The position numbers were made by a program, and so were the translations under genes. 48,051 nucleotides of DNA from Candidatus Poseidoniaceae archaeon (GTDB lineage Archaea > Thermoplasmatota > Poseidoniia > Poseidoniales > Poseidoniaceae). Positions 37,055 through 46,046 of this stretch are shown here, one piece after another; within the stretch, counting starts at the first letter, position 1; each line of letters opens with the position of its first letter. Where the stretch lies: NCBI GenBank assembly GCA_938084455.1, contig CALKDX010000049.1, positions 1-48,051 on the forward strand, given 5' to 3'. The notes under the pieces were generated by a model, which saw only the letters and a list, made by a program, of their open reading frames with translations, searched no databases and was not told where the DNA came from.

Positions 37055-37786
37055 ATGTCCCGCCCAGTTGCCTTGCTCACTGGAGGAGGAAGAGGCATCG
37101 GCGCCGCAACTGCAAAACGCCTTGCAGCCGATGGCTATGATGTCCTTTTGACCTACAACACATCTTCCAAACCAGCAGAAATGGTGGTGGACGAAATTCG
37201 AGAACGGGGTGATGATGCGCTGGCAGTCAAGGTGGATTGTGCAAACACCGGCGAAGTTGGCCTGCTGGGTATTCATCCTTGGATGGCCCGGGGCATTGAC
37301 GTGCTTGTTCTCAACCATGGTGCATACGAGCGAGTCCCGGCGCAAGAATTGACCATTGAATCCCTGCGAAGAACAATGGCGGTTAATTTCGAAGGAGCAG
37401 TAGCCGTTTGGAAAGCCGTACAGCCTCACCTTACACAGGCGGCAAGAATTGTTGTGGTTGGATCGCAACTCGGCACCCGTGGATCTCCGCACGGTGCTGA
37501 TTATTCAGCTTCGAAGGCAGCACTGTCGACTTGGGCTCGTTCGTTAGCACTGGCCGTCGGACCAGAGGGGAAGCGGGTCAATGTGCTCGCCCCAGGCTAT
37601 GTCGAGACTGACATCCTTGCAGGCGACAGTAAAGAAAAGCGAGCACAAAGAGAGAATGAAGTGCCCCTGAAGAGGGTCGGAAGCCCAGAAGACATGGCCA
37701 ACACAATTTCATTCCTCATCGGCCCCGATTCAAATTACATTACAGGTGCAGTGCTTCACGTCAATGGCGGATTATACCTTCCTTGA
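37055..37786 (+). CDS. SDR-family oxidoreductase (FabG-like)
   Basis: ALLTGGGRGIGAATAKRLAADGY, YSASKAALSTWARSLA, INGG-type C-terminus. Confidence 0.85.
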   Translation: MSRPVALLTGGGRGIGAATAKRLAADGYDVLLTYNTSSKPAEMVVDEIRERGDDALAVKVDCANTGEVGLLGIHPWMARGIDVLVLNHGAYERVPAQELTIESLRRTMAVNFEGAVAVWKAVQPHLTQAARIVVVGSQLGTRGSPHGADYSASKAALSTWARSLALAVGPEGKRVNVLAPGYVETDILAGDSKEKRAQRENEVPLKRVGSPEDMANTISFLIGPDSNYITGAVLHVNGGLYLP

Positions 37787-37845
37787 TGGTGTTGGACAGC
37801 CTTGTATAGGGTCGAGTCAAGCCATTGATGAAGGAGGCGGAGAAA

Positions 37846-40290
37846 ATGGTACGAGATTGGGATGACGATGGCGCCTTCGAAGATCTTGCGAATCGACCAA
37901 TCGATGAAGCCGACCTCGTTGAACGCGACCCATTCGATATATCACGAGCCCTCGAAGGCGCTGCGCTTGAACACCTCAACCCCGAGGTAAAGCGACTGGT
38001 GCTCCACTCGAAATTCGAACCTTCAGGCGACCAACCTAAAGCAATTGAAAAATTAATTTCTCAATTGGAAAATGGACAAGAACGCTGCGTTCTGTTGGGC
38101 GTGACAGGAAGCGGCAAAACATATGCCATGGCGCAGGTCATCCAGAAACTCAACATCCCTACATTGATCATCAGCCACAACAAAACCCTAGCGAGGCAGT
38201 TGTATCACGAAATGGCTGGCTATTTCCCAGAGAATGCTGTTGACTACTATGTGTCTCATTACGACTATTACCAACCCGAAGCATACCTAGCGAAGCGAGA
38301 CATGTACATCGAAAAGGAGCTGTCCGTCAACGAACGAATCGAACAAGAACGGTTCGCCACAATTGCCTCACTTGTCACTCGACCTGATTGCGTAATTGTC
38401 TCATCTGTTTCATGCATCTATGGATTGAACCCACCGGAAACATTTCTCGAATACCACGTAAGGGTTCACGTTGGACAAGAAATCGAAACCAGTGATTTGC
38501 TCAAGGAGTTGATTACCCTTCAGTACAACCGAACAACAACCGACCTCTCCCGGGGCGATTGTCGTGTTCGGGGCGAAGTGGTCGATGTGTGGATGCCAAG
38601 CCGTGACGACCCCCTACGGATCCAGTTTGATTTCAACGGAATCACCAAAGTATCGGTTTGCGATCCCGTAAGTTGGGACGTATTGGATGAATTGGATGAA
38701 GCCTGGATTCATCCTAAAGAGTTCTACATGACCAGTCCCGAGCGGCTTGAAGCAGCCCTCGTTTCCATCGAAGATGAATTAGACGACCGTGTCGCTCACT
38801 TTGCCAGTGAAGGAAAAGAGTTAGAGCGTCACAGAATAGAGCAACGCACTCAGTATGACTTAGAAATGATAAGAGAAATCGGTCATTGCCAATCAATCGA
38901 GAATTATTCCCTTCACTTTGATGGGCGAGAAAGGGGCCAGCGGCCGCACTGCCTGTTGGATTTCTTCGCAGCGTGCGCTAAACAGTTTCACGGAGATCCG
39001 AAAAAGTTCCTTGTCATCATGGACGAATCACATGTCACCCTGCCGCAAGTCGGCGGAATGTATTATGGGGACCGCTCTCGAAAAGAAAGCCTGATCAACT
39101 TCGGATTCCGCTTACCAACCGCTGCAGACAACCGTCCACTTAAAATTCCGGAATTCCAGAGTCTTGTCCCGCAAATGGTCTATGTTTCGGCCACGCCAGG
39201 TGAACGAGAATTACGACATTTATGCGAGTTAACCAATCAACCCCTTCCCAATGGATTGCTCCATGCGCAGTCCGGTGGAGGAGCAGGTCCAAGGGATCTC
39301 GAAAAGAAACACCCAGACAGTGAATCGTTGTACCATATGGTGCAGCACATCGATGGGATCGCCAAAATGGAAATCCGCCCGACTGGGTTGCTGGATCCTG
39401 AGATTGAGGTCCGCCCCACAAGCGGACAGATGGCTGATCTGCTCAGCGAAATCAATGCTAGAGTCAACCAAGGGGAACGCACCCTTGTCACCGTCCTGAC
39501 AATAAAATTCGCTGAAGAAGTTGCAGCATACCTCAACCGAATGGGCATCAAGGCCCACCACCTGCATTCTGAAATCGATACCATCGAACGTACAGAAATC
39601 ATCAATGCCCTTAGGATTGGTCATATCGATGTCATCGTTGGAATTAACCTGCTACGAGAAGGACTAGATCTTCCAGAAGTCAGCCTTGTCGCCATCTTCG
39701 ACGCCGATCGCCAAGGATTCCTCCGAAATGAGCGCAGCCTGTTGCAGACCATCGGCCGAGCTGCACGGAACCTCAACGGTCACGTAATCCTGTATGCCGA
39801 TGGAATGTCTCAAGCCATGCGAGCCGCTATCAGCCAGACCCTTGAGCGAAGAGAGCGCCAAGAAGCGTATAACGTGGCCAACAACATCACGCCAAGAAGC
39901 ATTGTGAAAGAGCTGCCAACAATGAACTCTGATGTGGACGATTTGATTGCTGGCACCTCCAGTTCAAAAGATGGAAACAGAAGGCTTGTCGCCAAGAAAG
40001 GCGGTCGAAAGGAGGGCGATTGGGCGCAGAATCTCAACCTTGGTGCTGGCGCATGGGCCTCAGGATCTGGACAAGATGGTAGCGCCGGGGTGGCCAAAAT
40101 TAATTCAATAGGAAATTCAAATAATCAATTGGATAATTCAGCGATTATGGATGTTGAATCACTTTCCCCAGCTCAAAAAGAAGATTTTCTCAAGGAACTC
40201 AAATCTGCCATGCAAGTGGCTGCTAAGAATCTAGATTTCGAAGAGGCTGCACGCCTGCGCGATCGAATCTTTGAACTCGAGCAGGCCTGA
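37846..40290 (+). CDS. uvrB: Excinuclease ABC subunit B
   Basis: KFEPSGDQPKAIEKLISQLENGQERCVLLGVTGSGKTYAMA, SHYDYYQPEAY, VIVGINLLREGLDLPEVSLVAIFDADRQGFLRNERSLLQTIGRAARN, C-terminal UVR domain; SD GGAGG before ATG at 37846. Confidence 0.95.
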   Translation: MVRDWDDDGAFEDLANRPIDEADLVERDPFDISRALEGAALEHLNPEVKRLVLHSKFEPSGDQPKAIEKLISQLENGQERCVLLGVTGSGKTYAMAQVIQKLNIPTLIISHNKTLARQLYHEMAGYFPENAVDYYVSHYDYYQPEAYLAKRDMYIEKELSVNERIEQERFATIASLVTRPDCVIVSSVSCIYGLNPPETFLEYHVRVHVGQEIETSDLLKELITLQYNRTTTDLSRGDCRVRGEVVDVWMPSRDDPLRIQFDFNGITKVSVCDPVSWDVLDELDEAWIHPKEFYMTSPERLEAALVSIEDELDDRVAHFASEGKELERHRIEQRTQYDLEMIREIGHCQSIENYSLHFDGRERGQRPHCLLDFFAACAKQFHGDPKKFLVIMDESHVTLPQVGGMYYGDRSRKESLINFGFRLPTAADNRPLKIPEFQSLVPQMVYVSATPGERELRHLCELTNQPLPNGLLHAQSGGGAGPRDLEKKHPDSESLYHMVQHIDGIAKMEIRPTGLLDPEIEVRPTSGQMADLLSEINARVNQGERTLVTVLTIKFAEEVAAYLNRMGIKAHHLHSEIDTIERTEIINALRIGHIDVIVGINLLREGLDLPEVSLVAIFDADRQGFLRNERSLLQTIGRAARNLNGHVILYADGMSQAMRAAISQTLERRERQEAYNVANNITPRSIVKELPTMNSDVDDLIAGTSSSKDGNRRLVAKKGGRKEGDWAQNLNLGAGAWASGSGQDGSAGVAKINSIGNSNNQLDNSAIMDVESLSPAQKEDFLKELKSAMQVAAKNLDFEEAARLRDRIFELEQA

Positions 40291-40362
40291 TCCCCACACC
40301 CTACGGGTGTGACGCTGTGCTGTGTGGGCAGGTTCATGTGGAAGGCGTGTGTGGATTGCACC

Positions 40363-41379
40363 ATGGCCATTCAACCAGACGATTTTGACATCCCCGTTGT
40401 TGACTACGCTTTCAACGAAGTCTCAACCCCTCGTTCCCTCATCGATCAAATGGGCCAGGCAGGTGGTTTTACCGCTACCAAATTGTCGATGGCAAGAGAT
40501 ATTTTACTTGACATGAAAAAGCAAATTGACGCCGTGAACGGTGATTCTTCGAAAGTGTGCAACTGGCTCTCATTCCCTGCATGCCTTTGTGCAACAGGTA
40601 CCCGAGGGTTCTTTGTCGAAGCACTCAAACAACAGATGTTTAACGTGGTTTCAACAACATGTGGAATGTTGGACCATGACATTGCCCGGGCTCACAAGCA
40701 TTATTATCACGGTGCATTTGAATTGGACGATATTGAACTCGGCGAACACTCCTTGATGCGACTTGGTAATGTGATTGTACCTAATTCGTCTTATGGGGAA
40801 ATTATCGAAGAAGTGCTGACTCCGGTGCTCGAAGAAATGTATCAAGATCGATTAACGGAAACTGGAAAAAATGGGGCAGACGCTTGGCTCGGCTTTGGCT
40901 CGATACATTTGGTATGGGAACTAGGAAAGCGGATTGGAACCCCTGATTCATTGATCTATTGGGCATACAAGCATCAAATTCCAGTGGTGATTCCAGGCAT
41001 CACTGATGGCTCAATCGGAGCGCAATTGTTCATGCTGCGTCAGAAACACCGGGACTTTCACATCGACACACTTGCTGATGAGCAGGTGATGAGTGACATG
41101 ACCTGGGATGTCGAAACCTCAAACGCGTTGATGGTCGGTGGCGGTATTTCCAAACACCACGTCATTTGGTGGAACCAATACCGCGGGGGTCTTGACGCTG
41201 CTGTATACATCACAACGGCTCCTGAACACGATGGAAGCCTCTCTGGTGCTCGACTTCGCGAAGCAATCTCATGGGGTAAAATGCGTCCTGAGGCCCCGAA
41301 TGTTTGCGTGGAGGGAGACGCAAGTGTCCTTTTACCGCTGATTGGCGCGGATGTGCTTCAGCGAGGTGATGCATCGTGA
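40363..41379 (+). CDS. dys: Deoxyhypusine synthase family protein
   Basis: GGGISKHHVIWWNQYRGGLDAAVYITTAPEHDGSLSGARLREAISWGKM (catalytic Lys region), ELDDIELGEHSLMRLGNVIVPNSSY. Confidence 0.85.
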   Translation: MAIQPDDFDIPVVDYAFNEVSTPRSLIDQMGQAGGFTATKLSMARDILLDMKKQIDAVNGDSSKVCNWLSFPACLCATGTRGFFVEALKQQMFNVVSTTCGMLDHDIARAHKHYYHGAFELDDIELGEHSLMRLGNVIVPNSSYGEIIEEVLTPVLEEMYQDRLTETGKNGADAWLGFGSIHLVWELGKRIGTPDSLIYWAYKHQIPVVIPGITDGSIGAQLFMLRQKHRDFHIDTLADEQVMSDMTWDVETSNALMVGGGISKHHVIWWNQYRGGLDAAVYITTAPEHDGSLSGARLREAISWGKMRPEAPNVCVEGDASVLLPLIGADVLQRGDAS

Positions 41380-42827
41380 ATCACAGACAAAAAATGGCAC
41401 TTTTGATGACCGCACTCATGGCCTTGATGCCGCTTGCTGGGTGCTTCGGTGCAAATGAATCCAACGAGCAAGAGGAATCGGAGGGTGGCGTGTTTGACTT
41501 TGCTGAACAGCTTGGGGAAACGACATGGTACCATTACCCCGGTGGAGCAAACGCCATGAACAACACTTCCGCACTGGTTGGTAACAACATCCCCTACTTC
41601 AGCCAAGGGACCTATTATGCCACTGGCTACTCGACGTTTGAACCAACCATGGGCATCACTTCAACAGACAACATTTACTTCACAAGTTATGGAAACGGTC
41701 CGCAAGGATCCACTGCCATTGTTCAATGCACGAACATGATTGAAATGAAAAATCTCAGTGATTTTAGTTGCGAAAATGTCTACGGGCCGGTGCTTCCAGT
41801 CGCTAATTCCAATGACCCCTATGTCTATGTTGACCCTTGGACCGACCGAATCATGAAATTTGACATGCATGCATTGTTGGGGATGACAGTCGAATGGAGC
41901 GATGATGAAGGCGATTCATGGTTTGGCCCATCGGTGGCCACATCGTACTCTGTTCAAGACCACCAAACCATTGCCTCTTCCCCCTACGGCGGTATTCTTC
42001 ACGAAACCCTGTGGGTGTTTTGCATCAATGGAAACTACCCCTCCCCGCTTTGTTCTCAAAGCCAAGACGGTGGACTGACATGGGGGCCTGAACTTCCTGG
42101 AGCTCCGGTTGACTGCCAAAGCGGTGGCCTATCTGCCCACATCATCGGTGCTGAAAACGGGAACTTCTACCGTGGACAGATAGGATGCGACGGTACGGGT
42201 TATTCAATGTACAAAACCGAAGATGGAGCGCTCACGTGGACAGAACACCGACTGCCTACCGAAGAATCTGGAACAGCCGATACATGGAACGCTGAAGAAG
42301 CACAGGTGGACACCGACAGCGAAAGCAACGTGTACGCTATGTGGATGGGCAACGACAACATGCCCTACTTTTCCTACTCTGTTGACGATGCAAACACATG
42401 GTCAGACGCCGTCATGGTTGGACCAACTCACCTCGAGGGCACAGGATTCCCTGTCGTTATTGCTGGTGACCCCGGGCGTGTTGCGTTTGGCTATATTGGA
42501 ACAGAAGGCGATGGCCTTTGGCACGGATACATCTCAGTCATGACCGATGCGTTCAGCGAAAATCCACTGATCACCACGGTCCAACTCAACGCACCCGATG
42601 ATCCACTTGACGATGCAAGCCCAACCTGTGGGTACGAACGCTGCGGTGGGTTTGGCGACTTTATTGACATGCAAATCGATGCCTTTGGGCGCCCATGGCT
42701 ATCGCTTTCCCACAACCCTAACGGTGACACTGGAATTATGGGGACGTTCATGACTGGTCCAACACTGGTTGGAAACGTAACCGCGCTGAATGTCCTCCCT
42801 GAAGGTGGAACTCAAACATTGAATTGA
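41376..42827 (+). CDS. Lipoprotein with BNR/sialidase-like propeller signatures
   Basis: Lipobox MPLAGCFG; Asp-box-like WSDDEGDSWFGP, SQDGGLTWGPEL, KTEDGALTWTEH. Confidence 0.7.
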   Translation: MNHRQKMALLMTALMALMPLAGCFGANESNEQEESEGGVFDFAEQLGETTWYHYPGGANAMNNTSALVGNNIPYFSQGTYYATGYSTFEPTMGITSTDNIYFTSYGNGPQGSTAIVQCTNMIEMKNLSDFSCENVYGPVLPVANSNDPYVYVDPWTDRIMKFDMHALLGMTVEWSDDEGDSWFGPSVATSYSVQDHQTIASSPYGGILHETLWVFCINGNYPSPLCSQSQDGGLTWGPELPGAPVDCQSGGLSAHIIGAENGNFYRGQIGCDGTGYSMYKTEDGALTWTEHRLPTEESGTADTWNAEEAQVDTDSESNVYAMWMGNDNMPYFSYSVDDANTWSDAVMVGPTHLEGTGFPVVIAGDPGRVAFGYIGTEGDGLWHGYISVMTDAFSENPLITTVQLNAPDDPLDDASPTCGYERCGGFGDFIDMQIDAFGRPWLSLSHNPNGDTGIMGTFMTGPTLVGNVTALNVLPEGGTQTLN

Positions 42828-43687
42828 GAAGGGTCAAGCATTGATGCCAGACAATGCATCAATGAGGTCCGAATTGGAACCAATGGGCGCCATCCATCAC
42901 CATCTGCATGGTGTAATGCGTCGTGAACGCTCGATAAATCAGGGCGGATCGACGAATTCTCATCGATTGACATTGGCGGATGATCTGTGATGACAAGAGG
43001 TTGAAGTTCGATGTTAGGAGTTGGCGCAGCGGTTAACTCCTCGACGCCGAAAACTCCAGATTGACCTGCCATCGTGCGTTTGTAGAGGAGGTTAAATTCC
43101 TCATAAGTTTGCTGAATCGACCAGGCACGCCGACCCGACATTGAGCAAAAGGGTGGGAAGGGAGTGTCGCACATCAACAAACGTACGAGTGCATCTGCCA
43201 CATCAAGCTCAGCAATCCACCAATGATTATGGCCCATTGAAAGTAAGGGTTCCTTGCCGGACCTAAGCGCAGGCAACCATGCCGTGAAAAAAGCGGGAAT
43301 GGAAAACGGTTGGGCTCTCATCGGGATCATGTCGTGAATGAGCACTTCAGCGTCTGGCCATCCGAGCGATGCCCTCTTCTGTTCTGCAGCATGAATGTAA
43401 ATGAGTTCAATGCCACTCAGTTCTGGTTGTTTCGACAAGCCCTCTGCTCCTTCTAACGAAGCATGGCCAAACAAAAGCACACGATGACCAGACGAGGGTG
43501 CGAGGTCCGTACTTGAAAATACGGACGCATGGCCGAACTCAAGTTCCGCAGAAAAGGTGGTTTTAATCGCATTGAGAATGGGCGGCTCGACCACCACATG
43601 AGCATTCGTTCGCAGTAATCGCTCAATTGTAGCATGAACAAGCGATGAGGATTCACCCCTGATGTGAATCACTGGGTGTTCAGCCAT
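42812..43687 (-). CDS. Divergent extended-SDR / NAD-epimerase-like protein
   Basis: WWIAELDVADALVRLLMC resembles the extended-SDR substrate-side motif; lacks a clear N-terminal GxxGxxG. Confidence 0.45.
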   Translation of the reverse strand: MAEHPVIHIRGESSSLVHATIERLLRTNAHVVVEPPILNAIKTTFSAELEFGHASVFSSTDLAPSSGHRVLLFGHASLEGAEGLSKQPELSGIELIYIHAAEQKRASLGWPDAEVLIHDMIPMRAQPFSIPAFFTAWLPALRSGKEPLLSMGHNHWWIAELDVADALVRLLMCDTPFPPFCSMSGRRAWSIQQTYEEFNLLYKRTMAGQSGVFGVEELTAAPTPNIELQPLVITDHPPMSIDENSSIRPDLSSVHDALHHADGDGWRPLVPIRTSLMHCLASMLDPSQFNV

Positions 43688-44144
43688 GACCTACCCACAC
43701 ATCCTTTGCTCATCAAACAATCGCGATAGCATGAATGAAAGAGACCTTTTTCATTCGAATTATACGCCATAGAAAAAGTGGGTTTTGCCTTAATTTCCAA
43801 TTGAAAAATGTTATTTTCAATACGATTTGAATTCATAGCCAGCAACCAACTAGTGGCCGATTTATGACAGGAGAAGAAGAGCCGAGCTTGCTTGGCCCAG
43901 ACCTGAGATCGAACGAGAACCACGGATTATTTCCACCTTGGCAATTGAAATATAGATTATTTCACAGCCTGGCCCAAACGATCGAGGATGGAGTCAAATT
44001 CAATTTGGGGTTTCGTGAAATTGAATGAAAGCCATATTGAAATTAAAATTATACGACATTGGTCAAAATTGAACTATAGAGTGATTTTCAATTGAAATGA
44101 AAGACAATTATACGACAAACTCAATTGGATTTCACTTTGAAATT

Positions 44145-44160
44145 GGGAAAGAGTATAAAG
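44145..44160 (+). promoter_or_regulatory. Putative archaeal BRE/TATA box for the PRC-barrel gene
   Basis: GGGAAAGAGTATAAAG about 60 nt upstream of the ATG at 44219, leaving a ~35-nt leader if TSS is ~25 nt downstream of TATA. Confidence 0.5.
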
Positions 44161-44184
44161 CCCTTCAAGGAAAGCAAGGGATAA

Positions 44185-44201
44185 GTCGGGCACAACCCGA
44201 C
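44185..44201 (+). other. Leader hairpin GTCGGG-CACAA-CCCGAC
   Basis: Perfect 6-bp inverted repeat immediately 5' of AAGGAGAT SD and ATG 44219. Confidence 0.55.
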
Positions 44202-44218
44202 CAAGGAGATGGGAAAAA

Positions 44219-44809
44219 ATGCCGAACGACAAATACGACATCCAGGAGTTACTCCAACGGGATGTTTACGTGAACGATAAGAAAGTAGGAACGATTGTGG
44301 GTGAACGCCACCACCCAAACGAAGCGCGTGTGCGATCGATGCGAATCCAAGTGGACGCAGGCGTCGCAGACGAATTCATGCGGAAGCCCGCAGAACTAGC
44401 GCCTTTGCCAAAAGAGTTGGTCCACAGCATCAGAACAGATGGAACTGTGAAACTATCGAAATCCATGAGAGAACTGCAACGACGATGGCGAGACACCGTC
44501 CGCATCGATGAAAAGTTGTACGCACCAGATGAAATGCTCGACCGAGCGGTTCTTGACAACCAAGGCCGAGAGATCGGCGTGATCACTGACTTGTTCAAAG
44601 TCAAGCGCACCTACAAAGGCGTCATCGTCAAGACCAGAATCAGCATCCAGAAAGAATTCGGTGTCGAAGCTGAACTTCGCGTGCCAATCACTGCTTTCTC
44701 ACGAACCCGTGAACGCCTCGACGAAGTTGTGTTGTCTCGGACTTTTGACAAAGTGTTGAGTTTACCCTCATACATCAGCATCAACGAGATGAGCGACGAA
44801 AACGAGTGA
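44219..44809 (+). CDS. PRC-barrel-like protein, likely tandem domains
   Basis: VYVNDKKVGTIVGE and AVLDNQGREIGVITDLFKVKRTYKGVIVKT resemble PRC-barrel beta strands; strong SD (AAGGAGAT). Confidence 0.65.
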   Translation: MPNDKYDIQELLQRDVYVNDKKVGTIVGERHHPNEARVRSMRIQVDAGVADEFMRKPAELAPLPKELVHSIRTDGTVKLSKSMRELQRRWRDTVRIDEKLYAPDEMLDRAVLDNQGREIGVITDLFKVKRTYKGVIVKTRISIQKEFGVEAELRVPITAFSRTRERLDEVVLSRTFDKVLSLPSYISINEMSDENE

Positions 44810-44842
44810 GCGTTAAGCACCTCGCATTCAGCATTTGCCGCT

Positions 44843-44860
44843 CCGTCAATCTTATGACGG
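44843..44860 (+). terminator. Candidate hairpin after PRC-barrel gene (CCGTCA-ATCTTA-TGACGG)
   Basis: Perfect 6-bp stem between the CDS stop and tRNA-Ile; no clear U-tract, so terminator role is tentative. Confidence 0.3.
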
Positions 44861-44886
44861 GGAGGCGAGTCGGCCGGTTTACAGTT

Positions 44887-44960
44887 GCGCGGGTAGCTTA
44901 GTCGGTTGGAGCACCCGGCTGATAACCGGGAGGTCGCAGGTTCAAGTCCTGCCTCGCGCA
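44887..44960 (+). tRNA. tRNA-Ile (anticodon GAT), no encoded CCA
   Basis: GCGCGGG/CTCGCGC acceptor (one G-U), D arm GCTTAGTCGGTTGGAGC, anticodon stem CCCGG-CTGATAA-CCGGG, T arm GCAGG-TTCAAGT-CCTGC, discriminator A; 74 nt. Confidence 0.95.
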
Positions 44961-45101
44961 CTTTACCTTCTGGAGCCAAGTGCGCTCGTGCCATTCAACG
45001 TTGATCGGTGATGCACACTTTGAGAGCCACCTCATAAAAAAACGCAAAACACCAGCAAAGAACATGAAGGGCCGGCGCTGGCCTTCCCTATGAGGGAAAG
45101 C

Positions 45102-46046
45102 ATGGTCGTCTTGTCGGGGAGCAACTCACGCCTACTGGCGACTCAACTTGCAGAATCACTTGGTTGGGAGCATCATTCGCTTGAAACACGCAGATTTCCA
45201 GACTCGGAGGGATACATTCGCATCCCTACCGAAGTGATTGAAGCTGTGAGGAAAGAGCCTGTCGTCTTGGTGTCTAACACCTTTCCGGACGCTGGAATTG
45301 TCGAAACGTTGCTCATGCTTGAAGCCATCAATGATGTCCGGAAGGGCAACCTCGAAAATTTGAGGGAAATCGGGCCACAACAATTGGAAGATGTGGGCCC
45401 AGGGACCCTCCTTGCCGTACCATATTTCGGATATTCTCGCCAAGACAAGAGGTTCAAGCCTGGTGAAGCGATATCGGCCAGGGCAATTGGGCATTTACTC
45501 GCATCTCGATGTGACGGAATCATCGTCTTTGACTTGCATGCCCCGAAGGTTCTCCAAGATCTCCCGGTTCCTGTAGCGTTCACATCGGCCATGCCTGAAC
45601 TGGCGCAGCATCTTCAACAAACCGTCAACCCTGATTTCATTCTCTCACCAGACAAAGGGGCCATCGATAGGGCATCCGCTGTTGCACAAGCCATTGATTG
45701 CGAATTTTCCTACCTTGAAAAAACTCGGATTGATGCACATACCATCGTACACAAGGCGAAGAATTTGGATGTCGATGGAAAAATTGTCGCCATTGTGGAT
45801 GACATGATCGCAACAGGAGGCACAATTTGCCGTGCTGCTGAAGCCCTTAGAAGTCAAGGTGCGGTTGAAGTTCACGCAGCGTGTTCCCACGGTTTATTCA
45901 CCGGAGGAGCCATTGCCCGCCTGATTCGCTATGTCGACGGAGTTCATGCCACTGGCTCCCTTTCAAACCCCCGCGATGTCATCTCCGGAGGGCCCGCACT
46001 GGCTCGAGGAGTGAATGAATTATTCACGGCCCTTGGATGGAAGTAA
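45102..46046 (+). CDS. prs: Ribose-phosphate pyrophosphokinase
   Basis: VVLSGSNSRLLATQLAESLG...RRFPDSEGYIRI, YFGYSRQDKRFKPGEAISA, KIVAIVDDMIATGGTICRAAEAL; ORF also allows ATG at 45090. Confidence 0.9.
   Translation: MVVLSGSNSRLLATQLAESLGWEHHSLETRRFPDSEGYIRIPTEVIEAVRKEPVVLVSNTFPDAGIVETLLMLEAINDVRKGNLENLREIGPQQLEDVGPGTLLAVPYFGYSRQDKRFKPGEAISARAIGHLLASRCDGIIVFDLHAPKVLQDLPVPVAFTSAMPELAQHLQQTVNPDFILSPDKGAIDRASAVAQAIDCEFSYLEKTRIDAHTIVHKAKNLDVDGKIVAIVDDMIATGGTICRAAEALRSQGAVEVHAACSHGLFTGGAIARLIRYVDGVHATGSLSNPRDVISGGPALARGVNELFTALGWK

Larger units (their letters stand above)
43688..44218. promoter_or_regulatory. 531-bp AT-rich divergent intergenic region with repeated AATTATACGMCA and CAATTGAAA motifs
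   Basis: No credible ORF; AATTATACG(C/A)CA at 43758, 44047, 44106; CAATTGAAA at 43798, 43942, 44089. Confidence 0.7.

Noticed and set aside
44000-44218. Additional small RNA gene in the AT-rich intergenic region
   Set aside because: No tRNA-like or box C/D-like (RUGAUGA/CUGA) arrangement that I could support by eye
44611-44994. Antisense ORF containing REAGLEPATSRLSAGCSNRLSYP
   Set aside because: Lies antisense to the PRC-barrel gene and tRNA-Ile; this peptide is the well-known artefact of translating tRNA antisense sequence
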